A stretch of 64,000 nucleotides of DNA from the NCBI RefSeq assembly GCF_015546965.1, contig NZ_JADMUF010000001.1, positions 186,001 through 250,000 on the forward strand. Direction: 5' to 3'. The DNA is from Collinsella aerofaciens (lineage in GTDB: Bacteria; Actinomycetota; Coriobacteriia; Coriobacteriales; Coriobacteriaceae). The notes under the pieces were generated by a model. It searched no databases. It was not told where the DNA came from and saw only the letters and a list, made by a program, of their open reading frames with translations. A program made the translations under genes and the position numbers. How positions within the stretch are numbered: the first letter of the stretch is position 1; the number at the start of each line of letters is the position of its first letter. This document shows positions 16,480-26,538 of the stretch, piece by piece.

Positions 16480-16740
16480 TCTCGAATTGGTTGATTTTCA
16501 ATCTCAACGCAACAGCCTGAACGGACCCCGCGTTTCCGCAGCTAGCGCAACGCGGAACTAGCTCCCGGCACCTGGCCGTCGCCTCGTTTCCGCAGGTGGA
16601 GAGGCTATGGAGGCCGGCGTCCCCACCCTGCCGCGGCATGCTCCGCCAGCCCGCCGCGCAGCCGCTCCGGACTCAGCGCAACGGGCCCTCCGGCCCATGT
16701 CCCGGCGCGCCGGCTATCCCGCCAGCGGCCCCTCGCCCCT
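16480..16740. other. GC-rich stretch at the right edge of the island, no gene recognised
   Basis: Composition changes sharply near 16480-16510, from AT-rich promoter sequence to strongly GC-rich sequence. This marks the probable right end of the inserted segment. Open frames here look like chance products of high GC. CGTTTCCGCAG occurs twice, near 16528 and 16588. I see no convincing gene or attachment site. Confidence 0.4.
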
Positions 16741-16950
16741 CGCGGCCCTGGCCCTGTCGATGCAGCCGGGCGTGAGGTCGAGCTCGCCGGGCGCCAGTAC
16801 ATCTCGATGCTGGAGAGGGGCCAAAGGGAGCTCAAGCCCATAAGGAGGGCCTACGAGGCGTGGGTCGAGGCCGGACTTCCGCTCGATTGGGACAGGCAAG
16901 CCTTCGAGGCCGAGCACAAAACGGATTCTAAAAAACACCTTGCCAAATAG
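16741..16950 (+). pseudogene. C-terminal fragment of an unrecognised gene
   Basis: A plus-strand frame ending at TAG 16948-16950 reads LAGRQYISMLERGQREL, then IRRAYEAWVEAGLPLDWDRQ. It has normal high-GC codon use and a charged, helical character. There is no start with a ribosome site, and the sequence upstream (16500-16740) gives no continuing protein. I do not recognise the family. It is followed at once by a strong hairpin, as expected for the true 3' end of a gene. It may be a chromosomal gene truncated when the neighbouring island entered or was rearranged. Confidence 0.4.
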
Positions 16951-16962
16951 GAGCGTCAGGAC

Positions 16963-17007
16963 GCAAAGAGGCTCCGCAGCGCGAAGCGCGATGCGGAGCC
17001 TCTTTGC
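16963..17007. terminator. Strong bidirectional hairpin between gene fragment and groEL
   Basis: Perfect 16-bp stem GCAAAGAGGCTCCGCA / TGCGGAGCCTCTTTGC with a 13-base GC-rich loop. It sits between the plus-strand fragment ending at 16950 and the minus-strand groEL ending at 17084, so it can serve both. No long T tract follows. Confidence 0.65.
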
Positions 17008-17083
17008 ATGTCCGAGGACGTTCCGGAGAGAAGCCCCCGTCACGCCCCCGGATCCCCGGTGGGAGTTCTAGACCTTGTCGGCC

Positions 17084-18799
<1,716 letters not shown>

Positions 18800-18817
18800 T
18801 CAGAGATTCCGACGAGA

Positions 18818-19111
18818 CTAGGCCTCGACGACAGCGTAGATGTCGTCGGCGCGCATCAGCAGATACTTCTCACCGTCGACCTTGACCTCGTTGCCACCGA
18901 ACTTACCGTAGATGACAACGTCACCGACCTTGACGTCCATGGGGATGCGCTCACCCTTGTCGTTGACCTTGCCGGCGCCCACGGCAACGATGGTGCCGCG
19001 CTGCGGCTTCTCCTGAGCGTTGCTGGCGATATACAGACCAGAAGCGGTCTTCTGCTCGGCCTCGTCGGGCTTGACCAGAACACGATCTGCAAGCGGCTTC
19101 AAAGACGACAT
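18818..19111 (-). CDS. groES: 10-kDa co-chaperonin GroES
   Basis: Seven-membered lid of the GroEL chamber. 97 residues, starting MSSLKPLADRVLVKPDEAEQ, with the mobile-loop region (ASGLYIASNAQEKPQ), then GTIVAVGAGK and DVVIYGKFGGNEV. It has a clear AAGGAGGAGAC ribosome site and precedes groEL. Upstream (19112-19250) I find no CIRCE repeat (TTAGCACTC-N9-GAGTGCTAA). A possible promoter is TTGTAT, 17 bp, TACCAT on the minus strand near 19165-19210. Control may therefore be by another repressor. Confidence 0.97.
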   Translation of the reverse strand: MSSLKPLADRVLVKPDEAEQKTASGLYIASNAQEKPQRGTIVAVGAGKVNDKGERIPMDVKVGDVVIYGKFGGNEVKVDGEKYLLMRADDIYAVVEA

Positions 19112-19248
19112 GCTTGTCTCCTCCTTTTTGGGCCGCGCGGTTATACCACGCGAATTAACCCTTTTTGTTTGCGTACGCGTTGAATGGTACCCACGAATGA
19201 CGGGTTATACAACACGGAGTCAAAAAATCTTATTTTTTGGCACTTAGA
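19112..19248. promoter_or_regulatory. groES upstream region
   Basis: Minus-strand promoter candidate TTGTAT, 17 bp, TACCAT. Between it and the start, GGTTATACCACGCGAATTAACC forms an inverted GGTTA / TAACC repeat (about 19139-19160). I see no CIRCE or HAIR element here. Confidence 0.35.
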
Positions 19249-19446
19249 TTTTCTGAATGCCGGGGGATAACTTAGCGGTGACTCCGGGGCGGACCGGAGG
19301 GCATGAAGTTTGCTGCTCTACAGTCCTGCGCAAGACGGAAAGCACATTAAGTGCTTTCCTTTGCGTGCGGAACTCGCGACAAACTTCATGCCCTCCGGTC
19401 CGTCCCGGGAGCTGGGGTAACTTATTCGGGCCCGGCATTCAGAAAA
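19249..19446. repeat. 198-bp palindromic (MITE-like) element
   Basis: A near-complete palindrome. The outer arms TTTTCTGAATGCCGGG (19249-19264) and CCCGGCATTCAGAAAA (19431-19446) are perfect over 16 bp. Inner arms pair CGGACCGGAGGGCATGAAG with its complement on the right. A small central hairpin (GGAAAGCACATTAAGTGCTTTCC) lies between. Because of the symmetry both strands can encode look-alike peptides (GRTGGHEV, SCPPVRPG), which I regard as spurious. It lies upstream of groES and downstream of the amidohydrolase. It could be a small non-autonomous mobile element or a structured RNA source. Confidence 0.7.
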
Positions 19447-19487
19447 GTCAGTGCAGCAAAATGGCGATGCAGATGGTGCGAACAAGA

Positions 19488-19516
19488 AAGGGGCACGTTG
19501 CTGGAACGTGCCCCTT
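19488..19516. terminator. Terminator after the amidohydrolase gene
   Basis: Perfect 12-bp stem AAGGGGCACGTT / AACGTGCCCCTT with a 5-base loop. On the minus strand it is followed by TTTCTTGTT. It lies 18 bp past the stop of the 19534-21171 gene. Confidence 0.75.
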
Positions 19517-19533
19517 ATGGGTGGGGTATGGGG

Positions 19534-21171
19534 CTAGCGCTCGTAGATTAAGTTACCTGCCAGATAGGTGGCCTGAACCTTGGTGGCTTGCAGCTCTTGG
19601 GGGTCGATGGTGAGTGGGTTCTGGTCCAGGACTACCAGATCGGCGTATTTGCCGGGCTCCAAGCTGCCGAGGTTTTGCTCGTCGCTCGCTGCGTAGGCGC
19701 TGCCCAATGTGTAGTTGCGCAGGGCTGTTGCTGCATCGATGCGCTCGCTCGGTAACCAGCCGCCCTCGGGCCAGTGGCTGCGGGGATCTTGGCGCGTGAT
19801 AGCCGTGTAGAGCACGTTCATGCTGGTAACGGCTGTGATGGGGCTATCGGTGCCGAAGGCTTGGCGGATGCCGTGCTGCTTATAGGTCGCAAACGGCCAC
19901 ATGATGCGGCTGCGCTCCAAGCCCAGGTCGCGCTCCGGACCACCCGGGTCGAGCGTGATATGGCAGGGTTGACTCGAGGCAATGACGTTGAGTTTGCGCA
20001 GACGATCGATGTCCTCGGGCAGCAGATTCTCCAAATGCTCAAGCGTATTATGGCCGTGCTGGGGCAAGCCGTAGAGCTCTGCCGCCTCCTCAAAGATATC
20101 GAGTGCGGCATGGATGGCGCCGTCGCCGATAACGTGGATGCGCACGGTGTGGCCGCGCTCGGCTGCCGCCAGAACCAGCTTGCGCATGCGCTCGGCGGGA
20201 ACCGTCAGACGGCCCTGGTCGCCCGGGAAGCGCGGATTGGTATAGGGCTCGGTGAGATATGCCGTGTGTTCGCTCGACACGCCGTCGAAGAACTGCTTAA
20301 AACCAGGCGCCGAGAGCAGCGCGTTGTTCGCGTAGCGGGTCTGCAGCTCTTCCAAGCGCGACTGGTCATCCAGCAGCGTGGGGAACAGATGGGCTCGGAT
20401 GCCCAACTTGCCGGCTGCCTGCAGTTTGTCGTAGACGTCGTCGCGGATAAAATCGCAGCCCGGCATGGGCATGAGCGACATATCGCATATCGAGGTGATG
20501 CCCTGCTCGGCCATACGCCTCATTTGATCGGCATAAGCGCTTGCAATGCGATCCTCCCCCAGCCACTCAAGGCAGCGCGGCAGCAGCTGCATGGCAGCCG
20601 CCTCGTGAGCAATGCCCGTGAGCTCGCCGTTTGCGTCCTTGTTGTAGCTGCCGCCCGCCGGCGGCTCGCTGTCGCGCGTGACGCCGAGCGCCTCGAGTGC
20701 ACGGCTGTTGAGCCAAAGCGTGTGCCCGTCGCCCGAATACATAACGCAGGGACGATCGGGGAATGCCGCATCGAGCGACGCCTTGGTAGGATGCTCGGGC
20801 GGGTCCCAACGGTAGTCGCGCCAGCCCTGCGTCACAACCCAAGCGTCGTCGGGCAGGTCCTGGGAAAACTCGAGCGCATGTTGCACCAGCGCCGCCTCGG
20901 ACGTGCCCATATCCATGAGCATGTAAGGCGAGGAGCCGACCGAGGTATGGAAGAAGTGCAGATGGGCGTCATGAAAACCGGGACAGACAAACTGCTCGCC
21001 ATAGTCGACGACGGGCGTTGCAGCAGGGACCGCGGCAATCACATCGTCGGGCTTGCCGACCGCCATAATGTGATCGCCCGAGATGGCAATTGCCAGCTCA
21101 CGGGCATTATCGACGCCATCTTGTGCGGTAAAGACGTTCTTGGAGCGAATGATCCGATCAATATGCTGCAT
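19534..21171 (-). CDS. Amidohydrolase family protein (YtcJ-like)
   Basis: Metal-dependent hydrolase of the amidohydrolase superfamily, about 545 residues, cytoplasmic. The HxH metal ligands are in FHDAHLHFFH. A large insert and the HVIGDGAIHAALD motif follow, then HNTLEHL and GTDSPI (the metal aspartate region). The ending SLEPGKYADLVVLDQNPL is the composite-domain return typical of the family. Substrate is unknown; YtcJ relatives act on amides or formamides. I start at ATG 21169-21171, preceded by GGGG at 6 bases; ATG 21175-21177 is also possible. A longer open frame reading upstream into the divergent gene is antisense to that gene and is not real. Confidence 0.85.
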   Translation of the reverse strand: MQHIDRIIRSKNVFTAQDGVDNARELAIAISGDHIMAVGKPDDVIAAVPAATPVVDYGEQFVCPGFHDAHLHFFHTSVGSSPYMLMDMGTSEAALVQHALEFSQDLPDDAWVVTQGWRDYRWDPPEHPTKASLDAAFPDRPCVMYSGDGHTLWLNSRALEALGVTRDSEPPAGGSYNKDANGELTGIAHEAAAMQLLPRCLEWLGEDRIASAYADQMRRMAEQGITSICDMSLMPMPGCDFIRDDVYDKLQAAGKLGIRAHLFPTLLDDQSRLEELQTRYANNALLSAPGFKQFFDGVSSEHTAYLTEPYTNPRFPGDQGRLTVPAERMRKLVLAAAERGHTVRIHVIGDGAIHAALDIFEEAAELYGLPQHGHNTLEHLENLLPEDIDRLRKLNVIASSQPCHITLDPGGPERDLGLERSRIMWPFATYKQHGIRQAFGTDSPITAVTSMNVLYTAITRQDPRSHWPEGGWLPSERIDAATALRNYTLGSAYAASDEQNLGSLEPGKYADLVVLDQNPLTIDPQELQATKVQATYLAGNLIYER

Positions 21172-21339
21172 GGGCATCCCCGTCTCTAGCAGGAAATTCA
21201 ACACTCCCGAGTGTACTCCCCCGCCCCAGCTACAAAATGCAAAACGACAAACGGCGGCTTTGCCAGGCCAAGTGGCAGGTGGCATACTGGAAAGAGCTTG
21301 TACGATTTTGCGATTCAACCAGCAAGGAGCAAATCGACC

Positions 21340-22803
21340 ATGACGAAGACCAAGGCACAGCAGATTATGGCGGCGACCGAGGCTCGCGCGGCTGACGACG
21401 TCACCGCAGCCATCAAAGATATCGCTACCGAGTTTGAACCCTACATCATCAAGCAGCGCCGCCACTTCCATAAGCACCCGGAGCTGAGCCTCGCCGAGGA
21501 GCGCACGACTTCTGACATCGCCAACCAGCTCGACGCCATGAATATCCCCTACGAGCGCCCCCTTAAGACGGGCCTGGTGGCGACCCTTCGCGGCACCGCG
21601 CCCGACGCCTATCGCGAGGACGGCACGCCGCGCCGCCGCATCCTGCTGCGTGCCGATATCGACGCCCTGCCCGTCACCGAGCAGACCGGCGAGGATTTCG
21701 CCAGCGTCAACGAGGGCTGCATGCACGCCTGCGGCCACGACTGTCACATCGCCATGATGCTCGGCACGCTGCAGATCCTGCGCCATATGACCGACGACAT
21801 CCACGGCGAGGTCCGCATCGTCTTCCAGCCCAGTGAGGAAAACGGCCAGGGCGCCAAACTCATGATCGGCACGGGCGTGCTCGACGGTGTCGATGGCGCC
21901 TACGCCGCGCACATCTGGAGCGAGGTCGACGCCGGCACCGTAAGCTGTGAGCCTGGCCCGCGCATGGCCAATACCGACTGGTTCCGCATCGATGTCCGCG
22001 GCACCTCGTGCCACGGTGCCATGCCCCAGCGCGGCCACGACGCCGTTATGGTTGCCGCCGAGATCGTCAACGCCCTGCAGACCATCGTTTCGCGCGAGAT
22101 CAGCCCCTACGAGCCGGCTGTCATCACCGTCGGCGAGCTGCACGGCGGCACCGCGCGCAACGTTATCGCCGGCACGGCCTACCTCGCCGGCACGGTGCGC
22201 ACCTACGGTGATTCGACCCACGAGGAAATGCCGGAGCTTATGCGCCGCATCGTGGAGCATACTGCGGCCGCCTTGGGCGCCGAGGCAGAGCTCACCGACT
22301 ACACCATCGCCAACTACAAGGTCGAAAACGACGCGGCCTCGAGCGAGCGCTGCCGTCAGGCCGTAATTAAGTGTCTGGGCCCCGCCGGCCAAGGCCATTA
22401 TCGCGGCACGCTTTCGGGCGAGGATTTTTCGGAGTACCTGCGCCGCGTACCGGGCGTGCTCGCCTTTGTAGGTACGCGCAACCCCAAGATTGGCGCCACG
22501 TACGCCCAACATTCCTGCTTTTACAAGATTGACGAGAGCGTGCTGGCAAAGGGCTCCATGGTGGCAGCCCAGTATGCCATCGACTTTTTGGCCGAGCCCA
22601 CGCAAGAGGAGCTCGACGGCCCCGCGATTACCGCGGTCGCCGAAACCAACCCCGAACTGGCCGCCAAGTTGCGCTCTGCCAAGGCGACGACCGCCGAGGC
22701 TCGTAACGCCATCCATGATGCCCGCACGGCTCGCCATGTCGCGATCAAGGGCATCCACGAAGCCCGCGCCGCCGCTCGTCACGAGGAGAAACACGACGAG
22801 TAG
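21340..22803 (+). CDS. M20-family amidohydrolase / aminoacyl hydrolase
   Basis: Zinc-dependent hydrolase of the M20 peptidase family (487 residues), close to N-acyl-amino-acid amidohydrolases. Metal ligands are visible in LRADIDALPV, HACGHDCH (residues 129-136), FQPSEENGQGA and the late GEDFSEY region. The start ATG 21340-21342 follows AAGGAGC. The C-terminal 75 residues are an extra Ala-rich, charged helical tail (KATTAEARNAIHDARTARH) beyond the catalytic core, not typical of the family. It is divergent from the YtcJ-like amidohydrolase, with 168 bp between starts. A strong terminator follows at 22841. Confidence 0.9.
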   Translation: MTKTKAQQIMAATEARAADDVTAAIKDIATEFEPYIIKQRRHFHKHPELSLAEERTTSDIANQLDAMNIPYERPLKTGLVATLRGTAPDAYREDGTPRRRILLRADIDALPVTEQTGEDFASVNEGCMHACGHDCHIAMMLGTLQILRHMTDDIHGEVRIVFQPSEENGQGAKLMIGTGVLDGVDGAYAAHIWSEVDAGTVSCEPGPRMANTDWFRIDVRGTSCHGAMPQRGHDAVMVAAEIVNALQTIVSREISPYEPAVITVGELHGGTARNVIAGTAYLAGTVRTYGDSTHEEMPELMRRIVEHTAAALGAEAELTDYTIANYKVENDAASSERCRQAVIKCLGPAGQGHYRGTLSGEDFSEYLRRVPGVLAFVGTRNPKIGATYAQHSCFYKIDESVLAKGSMVAAQYAIDFLAEPTQEELDGPAITAVAETNPELAAKLRSAKATTAEARNAIHDARTARHVAIKGIHEARAAARHEEKHDE

Positions 22804-22840
22804 TCGTCACACCCATCCATAGCAGCCTGGCTAGAGCAAA

Positions 22841-22874
22841 GCGGGGGCGGACGTTTCAACACGTCCGCCCCCGC
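22841..22874. terminator. Bidirectional terminator
   Basis: Perfect 14-bp stem GCGGGGGCGGACGT / ACGTCCGCCCCCGC with a 6-base loop, followed by TCATTT. It separates the converging M20 gene (ends 22803) and the zinc-ribbon membrane protein gene (ends 22926). Confidence 0.8.
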
Positions 22875-22925
22875 TCATTTGTCAAGCGCTATTTCTACCT
22901 CGCCCCCAAATGACGGGCGGCATGG

Positions 22926-24206
22926 CTACTCGTCCTGAGGGTCCTCGTCGGTACTTGACTCGGGCGCCGGCTCAGGCTCGGGCGCAGGCTCAGGTGCAGG
23001 TGCCGGCTCAGGCTCAGGCACGGGCGCCGGCTCGGGCGCAGGCTTGGGCTCAGACGCGGGCTCGGGTGCAGGTGCAGGTGCAGGCGCGACATCCGGAGCA
23101 CTGTAACCCGAGGGAGCGGGCTTCTTCTCGAAGGGCAATACAAAAGTCAGGACGTCGTCCTTGTCCTCGTCGGCCCACTCGCTTGCATAACGTGCAACCC
23201 AATAGCCAACGGCACGATGCTTGAGCATCTTGCCAAAGACCGTAAGAAATACGGTGACAAAAGCGACCAGAACCAGGAACAGCACGAGTGTGATGCCACC
23301 GCCGGTAACAATCGCCTCGATACCCGTAGGACGATAGTAGTAGCTATACATACCGACAGAGGCAATGGCGCCAAAGACGACCGTCAAGATCCATGTGACA
23401 ACGTTGGCGACCAAGCCCGTCAAAAACTCGGGAAGGAACGAAGCGCAGAACAGCTTGGTCTTATTGTTCTTAAAGGCCGCCCAAACCTTATCGAGCGAAA
23501 ACGCGCTCTCGACGCGACCGGTCACCGCAAAATGCATCACGGCAATGTCGGCGAACATCTTAAAGAAGACCCCCAGGACCGCCGTGGCAATCATAGCCAG
23601 GACAAGCAAGCCAAGCGAGCCAAACAGCGCAGCCTCGAGCGCATAAGAGCCGTAATAAGAATACGAGCCCGCAGCGCCAATTACCACGCCCTCCACCAGC
23701 GAAAGCACTACACCGATCACGGGAATGGCAGCGATAACCTCGAGCACGACCGAGATAACGCTCGAAAAGACTCCGAGACCAAACGACGTGGAACGCATCA
23801 ACGGGCGCTCCATGCCGTCATCGATCTTAAGCGACAGATCGCGACCCCACTCGATGCCAAAGCCCGAACCGCACACGCTCGCCACGTAGGCGACCAAAAA
23901 GCCGATGGCAGCTGCAATACCGCCGATAACGGGGATGAACAGCACGAGCACCGACACGACACAGATAAGCGCCGGCAAAAAAGCAATTTGGCACACGCGC
24001 TGCAGCACGCCCGGAGTCTTGGTCATATCCTCAAACGCCTGAGCTACACAGCCCTTGAGCGCGTTCGTGGGAGGCTGAGGGACAAATTGCTGAGGCTGAG
24101 GCTGACCCTGAGGGGCGGAAGCTGCAGCACCAGCATTAGGGGCACCGCACACGCCGCAGAACTTGTCGTTATCGCCCATAGGAGCGCCACACTGCGAACA
24201 GAACAT
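22926..24206 (-). CDS. Zinc-ribbon membrane protein with Pro/Ala/Glu-rich tail (DUF4013-like)
   Basis: Unassigned 426-residue protein. It opens with a zinc ribbon (Cys3, Cys6, Cys17, Cys20: MFCSQCGAPMGDNDKFCGVC), then a Gln/Pro linker. About six to eight membrane spans follow (e.g. FLPALICVVSVLVLFIPVIGG), resembling DUF4013-type membrane regions. The last about 70 residues are a low-complexity APEPAPEPE tract ending DEDPQDE. I start at ATG 24204-24206, which has AAGGGATG upstream. The tail may extend through or along the cell wall. The repetitive tail DNA is prone to length change. Confidence 0.6.
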   Translation of the reverse strand: MFCSQCGAPMGDNDKFCGVCGAPNAGAAASAPQGQPQPQQFVPQPPTNALKGCVAQAFEDMTKTPGVLQRVCQIAFLPALICVVSVLVLFIPVIGGIAAAIGFLVAYVASVCGSGFGIEWGRDLSLKIDDGMERPLMRSTSFGLGVFSSVISVVLEVIAAIPVIGVVLSLVEGVVIGAAGSYSYYGSYALEAALFGSLGLLVLAMIATAVLGVFFKMFADIAVMHFAVTGRVESAFSLDKVWAAFKNNKTKLFCASFLPEFLTGLVANVVTWILTVVFGAIASVGMYSYYYRPTGIEAIVTGGGITLVLFLVLVAFVTVFLTVFGKMLKHRAVGYWVARYASEWADEDKDDVLTFVLPFEKKPAPSGYSAPDVAPAPAPAPEPASEPKPAPEPAPVPEPEPAPAPEPAPEPEPAPESSTDEDPQDE

Positions 24207-24356
24207 CGAAATCATCCCTTCGTATCTAGAGCGAATCACCTGGATCGCAAACGATGTCTTTGGCATCATTATCACCCAATGTGAGGACAAATACTCTTAG
24301 ATGACGTATTTGCAACGCGCGAGGCGCTTTTCGATTGTTTGATGAGTGTGTCCGCG

Positions 24357-25400
24357 CTAGTTCGTGCCGCGGAAACCCTTGCCGACGATCTCGGAGCTGT
24401 CGACAATCGTGATAAAGGCACCCGGATCGACCTCGCGCGCATAGCGGCGCAGTTGCACGGCCTCGCGACGGCTCAGCACGCTCATAATCACCGTGACGCA
24501 CCTGCCCGAGAAGGCGCCGTAACCACGGCTGATTGTTGCTGTGCGGTTGAGATGCTTGACGATAAACTCCTCGACTTTGCGCGGTTCGGCGCAAATAATC
24601 GTACAGACCTTACGAAGGTGAATGCTCTCGATGGCCTTATCGACCACGAGCGTCTTGGCAAACAGGCCAAGTACGCAGTACAGGCCGACGCGCGGGCCAT
24701 ACAGGAAAGCCGCGACGGTCACGATGCCGATATCGACCAGCAACAAGGCGCGTCCGATCTCGAGCGTCGTACGACGCTTGAGAATCATGGCAAGGATGTC
24801 GGTGCCGCCCGTCGAGGCGCCAATGTCAAAGACAATGGCACTGCCCAGCGCCGGCAAGATGACGGCAAAACACAGGTCGAGCCACATATCGCCCGTCATC
24901 GAAACATCCGTCGGGATGAAGAGCTCAAACAGCGAGACGTAGGCCGAAAGCGCAAACGAGGCAAAGACGCTCCAAAGGATTGCCTTGCGCTCCAAAAAGA
25001 TAAAGCCCAGGATGACCAGGACCGCGTTGATAATCCACATAAAGACGCCGACGGGCAGAGTCGGGAACAGCGTGGAAAGAATGACCGACACACCCGAGGT
25101 GCCGCCGAAGGCAAAGTGATTGGGCGTTTTGAAAGCCACGATGGCAAAGGCCGTGAGGATCAGCCCCAAATTGAGCTCGGCAAAAAAGCGCGGAAAGCCT
25201 GGCTCCTGGCTGCGCTTGCGGCCGGCGCGCTCGCCACGTTCGATATCCTCGCGACCGACAACGCGCTCCATCGGCACCACCGGAGGACGATGCACCTCCT
25301 CGGCGGCACGCGACGCCGCCTCTGCCGCAGCGGCCTCAATCGCCCATGCCTTGCTTTCGGTCTCGTGTTCGTCGGCATTACGGCAACCCCTCGTTAACAA
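24357..25400 (-). CDS. YitT-family membrane protein (DUF161 plus DUF2179)
   Basis: Integral membrane protein of unknown function. The core has five to six spans, beginning LGLILTAFAIVAFKTPNHF and including GGTSGVSVILS and ASTGGTDILAMI, both typical YitT glycine-rich loops. A C-terminal DUF2179 domain follows (VCTIICAEPRKVEEFI ... VMSVLSRREAVQL). The start is uncertain. The frame opens with TTG at 25400 and no good ribosome site, and the first 70 residues are an Ala/Glu-rich cytoplasmic extension. A GAGGGG site there points to an ATG in another frame, so an N-terminal frame error cannot be excluded. Confidence 0.8.
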   Translation of the reverse strand: MLTRGCRNADEHETESKAWAIEAAAAEAASRAAEEVHRPPVVPMERVVGREDIERGERAGRKRSQEPGFPRFFAELNLGLILTAFAIVAFKTPNHFAFGGTSGVSVILSTLFPTLPVGVFMWIINAVLVILGFIFLERKAILWSVFASFALSAYVSLFELFIPTDVSMTGDMWLDLCFAVILPALGSAIVFDIGASTGGTDILAMILKRRTTLEIGRALLLVDIGIVTVAAFLYGPRVGLYCVLGLFAKTLVVDKAIESIHLRKVCTIICAEPRKVEEFIVKHLNRTATISRGYGAFSGRCVTVIMSVLSRREAVQLRRYAREVDPGAFITIVDSSEIVGKGFRGTN

Positions 25401-25493
25401 TTTGGAAACAATGCGCCCATTAGGGTAACGCGGAACGCGAAGATTGCAACCCTTAGTTAGACGAGCGGTATGACTAGATCGAGGCTATATAGA

Positions 25494-25533
25494 AAACGGT
25501 CGACTGCGCTTTTGCTTGCGCTGTCGACCGTTT
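25494..25533. terminator. Terminator after the Asp23 gene
   Basis: Stem AAACGGTCGAC / GTCGACCGTTT with an 18-base loop. On the minus strand it is followed by TTTTCTATATAG. It lies 52 bp past the stop of the 25586-26116 gene and closes the AmaP operon. Confidence 0.75.
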
Positions 25534-25585
25534 GGCGTTTTCGCAGTTAAAACCTGCCAAAATAAACCTATCCCTTATTGGTAGG

Positions 25586-26116
25586 TTACTCGTGCTGGCT
25601 GGTGCGGTGCTCGTACTCCTCGGGGGTGATGACATCCTCGATGCGCAGGTTGACGCCTGCCACCTCAAGACCGGTCATCGCGGCCAGACGCTCGGTGACA
25701 CGTGCCTTGACATCGTCGAAGATCGCGGGCGCATAGGCGCCGTACTCGATGATGACGGAGATGTTGACGACCACGCGGTTGTCGTCGGTGACCTCGACCG
25801 TCACGCCCTTGGTCAGGTTCTCGGCACCAAACTGCTCCTGCACAAAGTGCATAAGGTTACCCTTCATGCCCAGAACGTGCGGCACCTCGCGGGTGGCCAT
25901 GGCGACGATCTTCTCGATCACGCCGTTGGAATAGGTCAGCGAGTCCTCGGACTCGTCCGCCTCCTCGTCGTCCTCGTCCGCCTCGTCCGCCTCGTCTTCG
26001 GACTCGGCCTCGACGAGCGTCTCGTCCTCGAGCGTTACATCCTCCGCATCGGCGGCGACGGTCTCGTCTGCCTCGAGCTCGGTATCGGCCACATCGACCT
26101 TCGTGTTAAAAGCCAT
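25586..26116 (-). CDS. Asp23/Gls24-family envelope stress protein
   Basis: 176-residue cytoplasmic protein of the alkaline-shock family, thought to sit at the membrane through AmaP. A strongly acidic N-terminal region (residues 10-58, runs of Glu/Asp such as EADEADEDDEEADESED) precedes the Asp23 domain, which begins YSNGVIEKIVAMATREVPHV. The acidic extension is unusual in length. It is the third gene of an AmaP, DUF2273, Asp23 operon on the minus strand. A terminator follows. Confidence 0.88.
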   Translation of the reverse strand: MAFNTKVDVADTELEADETVAADAEDVTLEDETLVEAESEDEADEADEDDEEADESEDSLTYSNGVIEKIVAMATREVPHVLGMKGNLMHFVQEQFGAENLTKGVTVEVTDDNRVVVNISVIIEYGAYAPAIFDDVKARVTERLAAMTGLEVAGVNLRIEDVITPEEYEHRTSQHE

Positions 26117-26160
26117 GGTTCCTCCTTATGTCTGCCACGGATGCGACAGTCGAATACATA

Positions 26161-26538
26161 TTAGCGGCCGCTAAACAGACGCCCGAAGAAGTTGACGATA
26201 CCGTTCTCGCCGTCGCGAATCTGGCCGATCACGGCGCCGATCAACACAAAGAATGCGATGACGAGCGTGTCCCACAGGCCCAACGTAAGTACCAGCACGG
26301 CGAGGATAAAGCCCGCCACGGCGCCGAGCGTAGTGTTGGGGTGGCGCACGGCGTAGCTCCAGATAGCAGCGCCCGTACCTTTGATGAGACCCATGGCCTC
26401 GTCAAAGTCGTTGGCGGCGCCGTCGTACTGCTCGCCGGCCTCGGGCTTGGTGTCGGTGGTCTCGCCTGCCGGCGTAGCGTTCTGGTCGATCGTCAGGCGC
26501 GGCGTGCGGGCGGTCTTGTCTTGGTTGGTATCACTCAC
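26161..26538 (-). CDS. DUF2273 small membrane protein
   Basis: A 125-residue protein with two hydrophobic spans (TLGAVAGFILAVLVLTLGLW and LVIAFFVLIGAVIGQIRDG) at the C-terminus, typical of DUF2273 proteins found between AmaP and Asp23. I choose a GTG start at 26536-26538, preceded by GGAGGTTTCC. It overlaps the end of the AmaP gene by 8 bp. The first 60 residues are polar and lack homology that I recognise. It is probably a membrane partner of the Asp23 system. Confidence 0.78.
   Translation of the reverse strand: MSDTNQDKTARTPRLTIDQNATPAGETTDTKPEAGEQYDGAANDFDEAMGLIKGTGAAIWSYAVRHPNTTLGAVAGFILAVLVLTLGLWDTLVIAFFVLIGAVIGQIRDGENGIVNFFGRLFSGR

Noticed and set aside
16500-16740. Open frames of 70-80 codons in the GC-rich region right of the island
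   Set aside because: Pro/Ala/Arg/Ser-rich frames on both strands with no ribosome site; these are expected by chance at this GC content.
19244-19438. Small proteins encoded on both strands of the palindromic element
   Set aside because: The similar peptides on both strands follow from the inverted repeat, and no ribosome site or conservation is evident.
21172-22794. A minus-strand extension that would make the amidohydrolase 1086 residues long
   Set aside because: The extension lies antisense to the M20 gene, which has zinc-ligand motifs and its own ribosome site. The real amidohydrolase starts near 21171-21177.
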